Shown in pieces: positions 8,707 through 18,013 of a stretch of 64,000 nucleotides of DNA. Numbering within the stretch: position 1 is the first letter of the stretch; each line of letters opens with the position of its first letter. The notes under the pieces are model-generated. The model ran no database searches. It saw only the letters and a list, made by a program, of their open reading frames with translations, and was not told the DNA's origin. Source of the stretch: Nitrospira sp. GTDB taxonomy: Bacteria; Nitrospirota; Nitrospiria; Nitrospirales; Nitrospiraceae. The DNA lies in NCBI GenBank assembly GCA_030123625.1, contig CP126121.1, positions 4,132,179 to 4,196,178 on the forward strand, given 5' to 3'. The position numbers and the translations under genes are program-made.

Positions 8707-9438
8707 ATGAGTCATCTCGTTCGTCTGAAATATGCGACCACTCAGCAATTCGCGATCGGTGGGATCCCCGGAGGAGTGTCTTACACATACCTTCGCGTGA
8801 AGGTGAAAAATATCGCTTTCGATAAGACCGTGCAGGTTCATTACAAAGCCTCTTCGTTTCCCGACATGTGGGCAGACATGCCTCTCTCATGGATGGGCAA
8901 CTACGGCAACTATGATGTGTTCGGACGCGATTCGGGATTCACCTCAGACGAACTGGTGATCTTCGCCGCCGTGGGAGGACAAACCGAATGGGACAATAAT
9001 AATGGGGCGAATTACCGCATACAGAACTTCCACTCCGTTGTCGGCGGTCATGTCGTGCTGGACAGAGCGGTGGCACGGCAGGGCATGCAGGCCGGTGGCG
9101 GATTCACCTTCCAAACCTCCTGGTTCGAAGGCGACCTCTATGTCAACAATCTGAATTACGAAAAACGCGTCGGTGTCCGCTACACCGCCGATGGATGGAC
9201 CACCAGTGCGGACTCCGATGCAGTCTATGCCGGACCGGCTACGGAAGGCACCTATGCGACCAGTTCGGGAGTCGAACTCTGGCGCGTTCGCACGCCGGAA
9301 TACAACTACAATCATGCCTCCGACTCCTTTGAGTTTGCCGTGTACTACCAACGGCTCGACACGGGGGCTTGGTTTTGGGATAACAATTTCGGTGCGAATT
9401 ACCGACTCTCAAAGCTTTCAGGCGCAACGCTTGAATGA
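8707..9438 (+). CDS. Tandem CBM21-like carbohydrate-binding protein
   Basis: The 243-residue protein consists almost entirely of two copies of a CBM21-like fold. Each copy has the VKVKNIAFDKTVQVHY-type strand followed by a WDNN(N/F)GANYR signature, at about residues 95-105 and again near the C-terminus. CBM21 modules bind starch or glycogen, and in eukaryotes they target phosphatase to glycogen. There is no catalytic domain and no signal peptide, so the protein is probably cytoplasmic and may bind storage glycogen. The ATG at 8707 has an ideal GGAAGGAGG seven bases upstream. A GTG at 8635 is possible but has no ribosome-binding site. It stands alone, not obviously in an operon. Confidence 0.75.
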   Translation: MSHLVRLKYATTQQFAIGGIPGGVSYTYLRVKVKNIAFDKTVQVHYKASSFPDMWADMPLSWMGNYGNYDVFGRDSGFTSDELVIFAAVGGQTEWDNNNGANYRIQNFHSVVGGHVVLDRAVARQGMQAGGGFTFQTSWFEGDLYVNNLNYEKRVGVRYTADGWTTSADSDAVYAGPATEGTYATSSGVELWRVRTPEYNYNHASDSFEFAVYYQRLDTGAWFWDNNFGANYRLSKLSGATLE

Positions 9439-9660
9439 ACCGATGAATCAACTTGCCGGCAGCCTCGAATAAGAAGCCGATATCTCCGGCTATATGGTCG
9501 CCGATCATCCCACTGTCTCGTGATGGCCGAGAACCCTTATCATATATGTGTGAATGGCACAGTCCTCTTTTCCTGTTTGCATTTTGCTGAATTGGTACCC
9601 TACACTCTTTCAATCAAAAGCGATGAGAAACGTCATTTTCCTCCGCCCATATCATTTTCC

Positions 9661-10296
9661 ATGAGCCGTATCCTCCTTGTCCTACCCCCTCTTGTCGTTT
9701 TCCTGCTGGTTTTGATGTTCTTGGGTGTCCTTACCAGACCTCTCCTTGCAGCAGAGGGAAGACCGACGGAGATCTTGCCCGTCCAGAAAGCTGCACCGGC
9801 CGTGGTGGTGATTGAAACGGCCGGGAGCGAAGCCGAACTGCGGCGGCACATGCGTGTCAGAAACAATGTCGCTGAACTTTCCACCGAAACCATCCGATTT
9901 TCGGAGGCGCCGATAGGAAGCTTCGGCTTCATCGCGCCACAGTCCCTCGGAATAGCCTTGGTCACGCAAAGTCCCGATCTTGAATTGGAGCGGGTGGCTT
10001 CAACTTCTAATGCCTATGAAATCCATAAAGTCGCGGATGGCAACGGATTGGTGGTTGGATTCATGAACACCGAGGCGGCATCTCAGATTTCCCCCAGCGA
10101 ACGGCCCAAGAATCTGCGCATTGCGCTCTACTCCAACTCCGTGGATAAGGCGCCCACCATCGTCGCGGTCCCTTTAAGTAAGTTGATGGTAGACCGGATG
10201 CCGATCAGACTCGACCCTAAAAAATCAGATAGTCCCGTGATACTGAGCATGGATTTGCTGACGACGGCGAACCGGAAGTCACCAGGTAGACAATAG
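9661..10296 (+). CDS. Exported protein of unknown function
   Basis: I do not recognise this 211-residue protein. It starts with a strongly hydrophobic segment ending near PLLAAEG, which looks like a cleavable signal peptide or an N-terminal anchor. A soluble domain rich in short beta strands follows and contains no cysteine. I chose the ATG at 9661 because the signal peptide begins exactly there. The frame continues upstream to a GTG at 9520, but that stretch does not look coding. No ribosome-binding site is evident. The gene sits about 250 bp upstream of the giant multicopper oxidase, separated by a gap that contains a heptamer repeat, so co-transcription is uncertain. Confidence 0.6.
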   Translation: MSRILLVLPPLVVFLLVLMFLGVLTRPLLAAEGRPTEILPVQKAAPAVVVIETAGSEAELRRHMRVRNNVAELSTETIRFSEAPIGSFGFIAPQSLGIALVTQSPDLELERVASTSNAYEIHKVADGNGLVVGFMNTEAASQISPSERPKNLRIALYSNSVDKAPTIVAVPLSKLMVDRMPIRLDPKKSDSPVILSMDLLTTANRKSPGRQ

Positions 10297-10307
10297 TCAG
10301 TAGTCAT
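10294..10307. repeat. Heptanucleotide repeat, 2 units of TAGTCAG/T
   Basis: Two adjacent 7-base units (TAGTCAG, TAGTCAT) begin at the stop codon of the upstream gene. By itself this is too short to be significant. I list it because longer 7-base arrays occur elsewhere in the window (25.5, 34.4, 54.0, 54.3 and 55.1 kb). Confidence 0.4.
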
Positions 10308-10543
10308 TTAAAAAGTATGAAGAGGGACCAACGACTGTGAACGTATTGACAGTCCATGCGAAGTTGAGTATCTTTCGGCTCTCACTGTCTACAAATAGCA
10401 AACGTGAACATCACATCGTTCGGGCAGGTCGGTTAGTTGTTACCGAAACAATTTTGTCTTCCCATTTGCACATTAGTTGATGGAGCCGGCTGAGTAGCCT
10501 TCGCTGCTCACTTACACTTATGTTACGCAAGGAGGATCGGTTT

Positions 10544-13500
10544 ATGTCTCACCGTCATTCTACATTCACCCGAGTCTTGAGTGGACTCGCCGGCATTGCG
10601 CTGTTCGTTGCACCGCCAGCCCTGCTCGCTGAGACTCCATCGCATGTGGCGATGAATCATCAGATGCCCGGTTGGGCCGAACAACTGAAGGGGCAAACTA
10701 TTATTGAAAATACGATGGAAGGCCAGCCGGAGCGTACCACCATGGTCGAGCGGCAGCATCAGCGCATCATGCAACAGATGCAGCATGACGCGACCGCGCA
10801 ACGCACGGGCGGGTACTACAACGATTTGAACATGATGCACCAGTATGGTGCCGGGAATCAGGATGTGCTGCTCATGTCGAACCCCGGCACGGAACCGGTA
10901 TCAATGTCTGGCGGGCGCTGTCCAACATCCGCGCCGGTCCGGAAGTACGACATCTCGGCGATCAACGTCGAGATTTCGCTCAACATGTGGCTCGACTTCT
11001 ACCCTGGTTACATGTACGTCCTGACCGAGAACCTCGAAAAAGTGCGGGAAGAAGAAACAGCCAATCGGACGGCCCGCGAGAAGGAAGGTTATGATCCCGG
11101 AGCCGTCAAGAACGGATTGCAGAGTCAGTGGATTCAGCCGCTGGTGCTCCGAGGCAATCAGGGCGATTGCGTCAAGATGACGCTGCGCAACCAGCTGGAA
11201 GGCGGCGAGGAGGTCAGTCTCAACATTCATGGCTCCAGCATGATCGTCGCCTCCACGGGCAAGCCGGCGACGACCACGAATCCGGACAGCATCGCGGCTA
11301 AAGGGAAGGCCGTAGACCTGGAGTGGTACATTCCGCCGACTCAGCAAGAGGGAGGCCGGCAGTTCCACTCGTACAGCAACGATCGCGAGCTGACGGTCAT
11401 GGGACTGTTCGGCACGTTCGTCGTCGAACCCAAAGGGTCTCAATATCTTGACCCCTTGGGAACCGGTGAACCGACACCGATGACCAGCGGATGGCAGGCC
11501 ATCATCAAGAATGGGGCAGGGCCTGACTTCCGGGAATTCGTGATCATGTATCATGAAGTCGGGGACGAGGCGTTCCGGCCACTGAATAAGAAAGGCGACT
11601 TCATTCCTCAGCGCGATCCTTTGACCGACGTCTACCGGCCGGTGGCCCGCGCATTGAATTACCGGAGCGAGCCCTTCGGCGTCGACAATATGCAAACGCA
11701 GCACGAGTACTTCGGGTTCGAGGACGAATCCATGGCCTACAGCGCCTATACCTTCGGCGATCCGGCCACGACCATTCCTCGCAGCTACTTGGGTGATCCG
11801 GCAAAGTTCCGCCTCGTGCATGGAGGGTCGGAAGTGTTTCACTCCCACCATCCGCACGGTGGTTCGATTCGCTGGCCGAGAAGTCCACGCGCCATCGACG
11901 AAATGCCTTTGTGGCATGCGGCCAAGAACGGGCCGGTCAAATATCCCGTGATTCGGATGAAGTCCGACCGCGTGGACGTGGAAGTCATCGGACCGTCCGA
12001 GACCATGGACCTGGAAACCGAATGTGGCTCGGGTCTCTGCCAGCAGTTGGCCGGCGACTTTCTGTTCCATTGTCACGTCGCGCACCATTACATCGCGGGG
12101 ATGTGGGGTTATTGGCGGGTATACAATACGCTGCAGCAGGGAGGGGATCACAACGATGTGATGCCGGATCTGCGCGAGCTGCCTGACCGGGCTGGCCGTA
12201 TTCATGCCGGTATTACTTCCGATCAGCTTATTGGTCGAACCGTGGATTGGTTCGGAAAGACCTTCACCATCGTCAAGGACGGGAAGACGAATTGGAAGGC
12301 ATCACCTGCCGTCGTCAACGTGAAGGATTGGGTCAACATGCAGCTGCCGCCGCAGGGACAGCCTGGACATCAGAAGGACGAGCGCGCTCAAACCCGATCC
12401 TACGACGCGAGTGTGTTGGATTGGGCTTGGCAGGGTGATCGCGCGATGACCGAACGCGAAAACACCGTAGACAATCCGAGGTACAAATCGACAGCTCCCG
12501 GCAACCGATTGCCGATTCTTTTTGAGAGCGCCACAGGCAAGATTGCCTGGCCGCATTTGAAGCCGCATTTCGGCCGTCGTGTGATCTTCTCTCAGAATCA
12601 CAACCCTGCTCCATGGTTGGATATGATTCACCTTGAGGACGACGGGTTGCCCAGTTCCTATCCGGCGAAGCCGGGAGAGAATGGACGCTGGAGCATCTGC
12701 CCCGAGAACGCGGGCTCCAAGAAATACAACGTGCATTTCATTCAGACCCCGATGACCTTGTCCGACAAGCAGGGCGATACGCCGGCCATCGTGGACAAGG
12801 ACGGGCTGATCTATGTGCTGCACGAGGAAGAAGCGCAGACCAGGAAGAGCGACATCAAGTATCCGCTGGTGGTGCGCGCCAATATTTATGATTGTGTCGA
12901 CTGGATGTTGACCAGCGAGTGGCCAGACGACGACCATATCAACTTCCAGGCATCGAAGATCAATTCGCACTGGCACTTCTTGCAGTTCGACAATCAATCG
13001 TCCGATGGCGTGATCACCGGCTTTTCCTATGAACAATCGGTGCGTCCGTTCACGATGCTGGAGAAGAAAGTGAAAAAGGGCCTGCCTGTGCCGATGAATA
13101 CCGTGTTCACCAAGCCGGCAAAGAAGGGCGACCGGGTCATTACGGTCAAAAATGCCGCCCAATACCATCCGAACGTGGAACTCCTGATTGGAGCGGACAA
13201 CGTCGAAGGCAACGAGATCGGTCGGGTCAAATCGATCCAAGGCAATCAGATCACGCTGTATCGCCCGCTGAAACATGCTCATCCGGCCAACGATATCGTG
13301 ACGGTGGAGTTCGTCCGGCAGCGGTTCTGGGTGGATTCCGATGTCGGGACGGTTTTCTGGCACGACCACGCGCTGGGGCGTGTCACGTGGCCTCACGGGG
13401 GCTTCGGTACCCTCATCGCCGAGCCGGTCGGTTCGACCTACCATAATCCTAAGACCGGCAAAGAGATCCGGAGCGGTCCTCTTGCCGACATCCGAACAGC

Positions 13501-15367
13501 GGAGCCGGTCGGGTATGGGGTGAACGGAAGCTTCCGGGAGCTGCTGGTGCAACTCAATGACACCGTGCCGCATACAGTAAACATCGTCACGGCGGGCAAT
13601 CCGCCGGGGCAACCGATCGAAGTGGCGTTGGAAGCCGGGAAAACCGTATCCTTCCCGATGCCGGAAAAAATTCCTATGACGCCGATGCCCTTCCTCAACG
13701 GGGGTACACATACGACGGGCGGCGGATTGAATTTCAAAGCCGAACCGATCTCGAGTCGCTTGGCCTTGAATCCTGATTCGTCCAAGTTGTTCAGCAGTGC
13801 CGTGCACGGCGACCCCTATACGCCGATGGTACGAGCGTATCTGGGCGATACCGTGGTGTTCCGGCTGCTTCAGACCATGGCCAACGAGACGATGGTCTGG
13901 ACGGTTTCAGGCCATACCTATCTGACCGAGCGCTATGCGGGCGACGCGAACCGGAAGAATTCGATCCATATCGGCATTGCCGAACGGTACGATCTGGTGG
14001 TGCCGCAAGCGGGTGGGCCGCGGCTCCAGCCGGGAGACTACATCCATTTCAACGGCCGCGGGTCCAAGTTCTCGGAGGGTGCCTGGGGCATCATGCGGGT
14101 ATTGGACAAGGAGGTGCCCGACCTGCAAAAGCTCCCCGCCGGGTACAGCCGTCGAAATGAGATTCCGAAGCCGCTGGAGGTCTGCCCGGCGGACGCTCCG
14201 GTGAAAAGCTTCAACGTCGTGGCATTGGATTATCCTGCCATGAAGTTGAACCCGAAGGCGCCGGACGCCATTGAGGTCGACTTCGAACGGACCATCCAGA
14301 TGGTCAATCCGAACGCAAAGATTTACGCCTTGGAAGAAGATGCGACGAGGGTCGCCGGGGGAGTCCAGCCGATGCCCCTGACGTTGCGGGCCAATGTGGG
14401 GGACTGTCTCAAGGTGAAGCTGACGAACCGGATGAAGGAGAGCCGAGCGTCGTTCTCCGCCATCGGCTTGGTGTTCGACCCCAAGGATTCGCTCGGTGCG
14501 AACGTGGGGAACAATCCCGGCGATCAGACCATCGCACCGGGAGAGAACCGCACCTATACGTACTACGCGGACCCGTTCCTGGGAGAAACCGCCTCGTTGG
14601 TGTGGGACTGGGGCAATGTGATGAGCAACCCGCGAAACGGACTCTATGGAGCGGTGGTCATCGGCCCGAAGGGGGCCCAGTACCGAGATCCGAAAACCGG
14701 TGCGGATATTTCGACGAAAAACAGCTGGGTGGCCGATGTCATTGTCGATCGGACGATTCAGGGTTACGAGCATCGCGTGAATTATCGCGACGCGGCTCTG
14801 TTCTTCCAGGACGAGGACAATATCATCGGGACGAGTTTCATGCCCTATATACAGAACACGGCGGGCTTGACGGCGGTCAACTACCGTGCGGAACCTTATA
14901 AATTCCGGGAAGAAAAGGGCTGCACCCTCGGCAAGGTGTTCCAACCCTGCGTTGTGGACAAACCGGAGGATCCGGTGACGCCGATCATCGAGGCGCATGC
15001 CGGAGATCCCGTTCGGATCCACGTGTTCGGCGCGAGCAACGAACAGAACGGCATGTTCAGCGTCGAACGCCATGAATGGCCGATTGAGCCGTTCATGCGG
15101 GGAGCCGACATGATCAGTGTGGTAGAGTTCTCCGGATCGGAGGCTCTGGACGCGTTCCTTCCGAGCGCCGGGGGTCCGTTCCGCCTGCCGGGTGATTATG
15201 TCTGGAGCAATCAGCGGTTGCCCTACTCGCAGTCTGGACAGTGGGGGTATCTGCGGGTATTGCCGGCTGGAGATCAGCGAGTATTGCCGCTTTCCAGTGC
15301 CGCCACAGGAACGAAGAACGCGTCTGTTGATGAACCGACGTATGTCGTTCCAGTAGCAAGGCAGTAA
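10544..15367 (+). CDS. Giant multicopper oxidase, 1607 aa, exported
   Basis: The protein has a signal peptide (ALFVAPPALLA-ET) and several cupredoxin domains. Copper motifs visible in order are VFHSHHPHGG (432-440), FHCHVAHHYIAGMW (509-521, the HCHxxxHxxxGM type-1/type-3 element), NSHWHF (808-812) and VFWHDHAL (938-944) with His951. All four motif classes of a multicopper oxidase are therefore present, but the C-terminal-type pair precedes the N-terminal-type pair. Further cupredoxin-like domains up to residue 1600 lack obvious ligands. Substrates of very large MCOs include Mn(II), Fe(II) and Cu(I), and none can be assigned here. The ATG at 10544 has AAGGAGG eight bases upstream. An ATG at 10520 precedes that site and is unlikely. 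A strong terminator follows. Confidence 0.85.
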   Translation: MSHRHSTFTRVLSGLAGIALFVAPPALLAETPSHVAMNHQMPGWAEQLKGQTIIENTMEGQPERTTMVERQHQRIMQQMQHDATAQRTGGYYNDLNMMHQYGAGNQDVLLMSNPGTEPVSMSGGRCPTSAPVRKYDISAINVEISLNMWLDFYPGYMYVLTENLEKVREEETANRTAREKEGYDPGAVKNGLQSQWIQPLVLRGNQGDCVKMTLRNQLEGGEEVSLNIHGSSMIVASTGKPATTTNPDSIAAKGKAVDLEWYIPPTQQEGGRQFHSYSNDRELTVMGLFGTFVVEPKGSQYLDPLGTGEPTPMTSGWQAIIKNGAGPDFREFVIMYHEVGDEAFRPLNKKGDFIPQRDPLTDVYRPVARALNYRSEPFGVDNMQTQHEYFGFEDESMAYSAYTFGDPATTIPRSYLGDPAKFRLVHGGSEVFHSHHPHGGSIRWPRSPRAIDEMPLWHAAKNGPVKYPVIRMKSDRVDVEVIGPSETMDLETECGSGLCQQLAGDFLFHCHVAHHYIAGMWGYWRVYNTLQQGGDHNDVMPDLRELPDRAGRIHAGITSDQLIGRTVDWFGKTFTIVKDGKTNWKASPAVVNVKDWVNMQLPPQGQPGHQKDERAQTRSYDASVLDWAWQGDRAMTERENTVDNPRYKSTAPGNRLPILFESATGKIAWPHLKPHFGRRVIFSQNHNPAPWLDMIHLEDDGLPSSYPAKPGENGRWSICPENAGSKKYNVHFIQTPMTLSDKQGDTPAIVDKDGLIYVLHEEEAQTRKSDIKYPLVVRANIYDCVDWMLTSEWPDDDHINFQASKINSHWHFLQFDNQSSDGVITGFSYEQSVRPFTMLEKKVKKGLPVPMNTVFTKPAKKGDRVITVKNAAQYHPNVELLIGADNVEGNEIGRVKSIQGNQITLYRPLKHAHPANDIVTVEFVRQRFWVDSDVGTVFWHDHALGRVTWPHGGFGTLIAEPVGSTYHNPKTGKEIRSGPLADIRTAEPVGYGVNGSFRELLVQLNDTVPHTVNIVTAGNPPGQPIEVALEAGKTVSFPMPEKIPMTPMPFLNGGTHTTGGGLNFKAEPISSRLALNPDSSKLFSSAVHGDPYTPMVRAYLGDTVVFRLLQTMANETMVWTVSGHTYLTERYAGDANRKNSIHIGIAERYDLVVPQAGGPRLQPGDYIHFNGRGSKFSEGAWGIMRVLDKEVPDLQKLPAGYSRRNEIPKPLEVCPADAPVKSFNVVALDYPAMKLNPKAPDAIEVDFERTIQMVNPNAKIYALEEDATRVAGGVQPMPLTLRANVGDCLKVKLTNRMKESRASFSAIGLVFDPKDSLGANVGNNPGDQTIAPGENRTYTYYADPFLGETASLVWDWGNVMSNPRNGLYGAVVIGPKGAQYRDPKTGADISTKNSWVADVIVDRTIQGYEHRVNYRDAALFFQDEDNIIGTSFMPYIQNTAGLTAVNYRAEPYKFREEKGCTLGKVFQPCVVDKPEDPVTPIIEAHAGDPVRIHVFGASNEQNGMFSVERHEWPIEPFMRGADMISVVEFSGSEALDAFLPSAGGPFRLPGDYVWSNQRLPYSQSGQWGYLRVLPAGDQRVLPLSSAATGTKNASVDEPTYVVPVARQ

Positions 15368-15401
15368 CTCAATCGCCCTCACAGGGCAATCAATAGAGAG
15401 A

Positions 15402-15434
15402 AGAGGGGGAGGCCTGCGCTCCCCCTCTTTCTTT
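15402..15434 (+). terminator. Rho-independent terminator after the giant MCO gene
   Basis: A perfect 10-bp stem (AGAGGGGGAG with CTCCCCCTCT) with a 7-base loop is followed directly by a T-rich run (TTCTTT). It lies 35 bp after the MCO stop and would separate the MCO transcript, fully or partly, from the downstream cupredoxin operon. Confidence 0.85.
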
Positions 15435-15489
15435 ATGGCAGGCATCTGGTACGATGGGAGAAACCGACCACAATTGAGGTGACAATGCC

Positions 15490-16395
15490 ATGAAAGCAAC
15501 GTTGGTTTCAGCTCTGCTCCTCTTGACCTGTGCTTCATCAGCCTGGTCCTATCAAGAAATTGAAGTGAAGGACGGCGGAACGATCACGGGTAAAGTGCGG
15601 ATGACGGAAGGGAAGCCGGTCCCCAAAGGGTTCAATCTCATTACCTTTCCGGATCCAGTTTATTGCGGAAGAATCTCCACCGGGACCGGATGGCGGATTT
15701 TAGACGAGTTTAGCGTGTCGGCAGATCGAGGCCTCAAAGACACCGTTGTGCTGTTGATCAATGTGGCGAAGGGGAAGCCGTTCACATTCGTGCCGCCTAC
15801 CATTGAGGCTCGCGACTGCCGGTTCCTGCCTTTCGTGACCGTGGTGAAGAACCGAGCCGAGGTGCGGGTCGTCAACATGGATCCGGTGTTTCATGACATT
15901 CAGGCGTACGAGACATCAGAACTGGGTCCGCGCGTATTATTCAACACACCCCTTCCGATGAATCCCATGCACGTGCGTGACGCCGGGTCTGAGAGCCACG
16001 AGCATTTGGCCGGACAACCGATGATTGAAGTCGTCAAGATGACGAAGAATCGTCGGTTTTTCGTCATGCAATGCGGATTTCATGCCTACATGGAAAGCTG
16101 GGGGTTCGCCGTGGACAATCCCTATTACATGGTGACCGATAAGGATGGGCAGTTTTCGCTGTCCGATGTGCCTCCCGGCGAATATAGTTTGATGGCGTGG
16201 CATCCCGGAGTGGGGATGGTGCTTGAAAAAAACGTATCGGTTCCAGCGAAGAAGACCGTGCAGATAGATTTCACGTTCGAATCTCCCAAAGGGCGCCGAA
16301 GCGTCCACGAAATCTCGGAAAATCCGCACTTCGGGTTGGAGGCGCTGGGAAAATCGACGGAGATTCGTCCGACTCTTGAACTGCAAACGCCATAA
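15490..16395 (+). CDS. Cupredoxin plus carboxypeptidase-regulatory-domain protein, copy A
   Basis: The 301-residue exported protein has a signal peptide ending AWS-YQ. It contains a cupredoxin-like region in which His135 (FHDIQ) and the MQCGFHAYM element (Cys195, His198, Met201) supply a complete type-1 copper ligand set. DNPYYMVTDKDGQFSLSDVPPG follows in shorter stretches, the start of a carboxypeptidase-regulatory beta-sandwich at about residues 210-265. The likely role is periplasmic blue-copper electron transfer. Pairing with the upstream MCO is inference from proximity. The ATG at 15490 has GAGGTG upstream. The next gene is a clear paralogue with the same layout, so this pair arose by tandem duplication. 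Confidence 0.75.
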   Translation: MKATLVSALLLLTCASSAWSYQEIEVKDGGTITGKVRMTEGKPVPKGFNLITFPDPVYCGRISTGTGWRILDEFSVSADRGLKDTVVLLINVAKGKPFTFVPPTIEARDCRFLPFVTVVKNRAEVRVVNMDPVFHDIQAYETSELGPRVLFNTPLPMNPMHVRDAGSESHEHLAGQPMIEVVKMTKNRRFFVMQCGFHAYMESWGFAVDNPYYMVTDKDGQFSLSDVPPGEYSLMAWHPGVGMVLEKNVSVPAKKTVQIDFTFESPKGRRSVHEISENPHFGLEALGKSTEIRPTLELQTP

Positions 16396-16434
16396 AGCTG
16401 TTTGTTTGAACGTCCAAAGAGGAGAGGATTGCCG

Positions 16435-17367
16435 ATGAGGGGACATGTCCGTTGCATTGTCATCCTCAGCGCCGTCCTTGCCTGGGCATTGGTCCTTTCG
16501 TCGGTCACGTCGGCAAACGCCTATGAAGTCATAGATGTACAGCATGGTGGAACCATCGAAGGAACGGTGACTCTCGATGGACCGGTGCCGGAGCCGAAGG
16601 GGTTTAATCTGATTACCTTTCCGGATCCTGCCTATTGCGGCCGCATCTCCAACGGCAGCGGGTGGCGCTTGTTGCATGATTTTGCCGTCGGTCATCAAGG
16701 AGGATTGAGGAACGCCATTGTGCTCCTGGAAGGAGTCGAAGCCGGGAAACCGTTTGAGGTTTCTGTTCCTCTGATCGAAGCCCGCGATTGCATGTTTCAG
16801 CCGTTCATGACCATTGTCCGTAACGGACATGCAGTCGAAGTCATCAACATGGATCCCGTTATGCACGACATTCAAGGCTATGAAACGTCGCCGGAAGCGG
16901 GGGCGCGGGTGTTGTTCAATACCCCTTTAGTCATGAATCATCAGCATCGGCGAGGAGATCTCCGCGCGACGCACGACCATGCGCCGGGAGCCTCGCTGGT
17001 CGGGCCGATTTATTTGAACAAAGGGCGACGGACGTTCTACATGCAATGCGGCTTCCATGCCTATATGGAAAGCTGGGCCATGGCCGTGAACAATCCCTAT
17101 TATGCCCTGACGGATGCCGAGGGGAGGTTCTCGATTGCCGGCATTCCCCCCGGTACGTATCAACTGGCGGTCTGGCACCCGAAGACAGGACCTGGAACGA
17201 CACGGACGGTTGTGGTGCGACCGGATGGAACGCTTCGAGAGCAACTGTTGCTGCCTGCTCCCAAGGGAAATCGAACTGCGTATAAGGTCACGGACAATCC
17301 TCGGTTCGGGCCCGAGTCTTTAGGGTATTCCATCGATATCCAGCCGTTGCTCGAACGTCAGCGGTAA
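16435..17367 (+). CDS. Cupredoxin plus carboxypeptidase-regulatory-domain protein, copy B
   Basis: The 310-residue paralogue of the preceding gene has a signal peptide ending SANA-YE. It keeps the same type-1 copper ligands: His144 in MHDIQ, and Cys205, His208 and Met211 in MQCGFHAYM. The same PKGFNLITFPDP and YCGRIS segments occur near the start. It differs by a histidine-rich loop around residues 170-182 (NHQHRRG ... ATHDHAPG) that could bind additional metal. I chose the ATG at 16435 because GGAGAGG lies seven bases upstream. The gene is 39 bp after copy A and 6 bp before the next gene, within one operon. Confidence 0.75.
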   Translation: MRGHVRCIVILSAVLAWALVLSSVTSANAYEVIDVQHGGTIEGTVTLDGPVPEPKGFNLITFPDPAYCGRISNGSGWRLLHDFAVGHQGGLRNAIVLLEGVEAGKPFEVSVPLIEARDCMFQPFMTIVRNGHAVEVINMDPVMHDIQGYETSPEAGARVLFNTPLVMNHQHRRGDLRATHDHAPGASLVGPIYLNKGRRTFYMQCGFHAYMESWAMAVNNPYYALTDAEGRFSIAGIPPGTYQLAVWHPKTGPGTTRTVVVRPDGTLREQLLLPAPKGNRTAYKVTDNPRFGPESLGYSIDIQPLLERQR

Positions 17368-17373
17368 TGCCCG

Positions 17374-18009
17374 ATGCATCAGCGCATGGCGAGGAGGATC
17401 CGGAGTGCGATGCTCCTTGTGTGCATCGGTGTGATGGCGCCCTGTGTGCCGGTCTCGAACGTAGCAGGCGGCGATACGCTTCCCTCCGAGCCTGAATTTT
17501 CCGGCACGCTCATCAAACGAGTCAACGGCAAGAAATCTCTGGCCCACGTGTATGCCAAAGGTATGCGCATCAGGTTAGAGTACCGACATGCCGTTCGAAC
17601 AGAGTGGGGGTTTGCGGCGATCGAAATCGTCCGACCGGACTTGGCCGAGGTCTGGTATGTCCTTCCCCAACAGAAGCAATTGCTGGTCCTGCCGATCACG
17701 GACGATACTCTGTCGATACATCCTGAGTTGGTCGGAGAAACATACAGGATAGCCGTCGGTGACGCGACGGCGGCTGGTCGTGCCGCACGGTTGTTTGATG
17801 TTCAAACGAATCATGACGGGCACCTTGAGCGGTTCTACCAATGGGTCGATGCGGAGACTGGGATTATGCTCAAGCTGGTCAGCCAGGACCGTGATTGGTC
17901 GCTCGAGTATGAGCGGATCCGAATATCGCCCCAACCCAGCATGTATTTCGAGGAGCCGAGGGGATACAGGAAGCGCCGAGGCGAGACCGGCCAGCGGCGT
18001 AGGGAATAG
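17374..18009 (+). CDS. Exported protein, DUF4412/outer-membrane-lipoprotein-sorting-like
   Basis: The protein of about 211 residues has a signal peptide and a mainly beta soluble domain. Segments such as FSGTLIKRV, GMRIRLEYR and LAEVWYVLPQQKQ resemble the half-barrel of DUF4412 and LolA-type proteins, which carry hydrophobic ligands across the periplasm. The assignment is tentative. The stop is followed four bases later by the next gene, so the two are coupled. The ATG at 17374 is 6 bp after the previous stop. ATGs at 17386 and 17410 are in frame, the last having GAGGAGG about 12 bases upstream. The C-terminus is very basic (RKRRGETGQRRRE). Confidence 0.6.
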   Translation: MHQRMARRIRSAMLLVCIGVMAPCVPVSNVAGGDTLPSEPEFSGTLIKRVNGKKSLAHVYAKGMRIRLEYRHAVRTEWGFAAIEIVRPDLAEVWYVLPQQKQLLVLPITDDTLSIHPELVGETYRIAVGDATAAGRAARLFDVQTNHDGHLERFYQWVDAETGIMLKLVSQDRDWSLEYERIRISPQPSMYFEEPRGYRKRRGETGQRRRE

Positions 18010-18013
18010 AGAA

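Noticed and set aside
10901-15538. Long minus-strand open frames opposite the giant MCO (434, 501 and 543 codons)
   Set aside because: They are mirror frames of a clearly coding gene with a consistent third-position pattern. They have no ribosome-binding site and no recognisable motifs, and the MCO motifs are on the plus strand.
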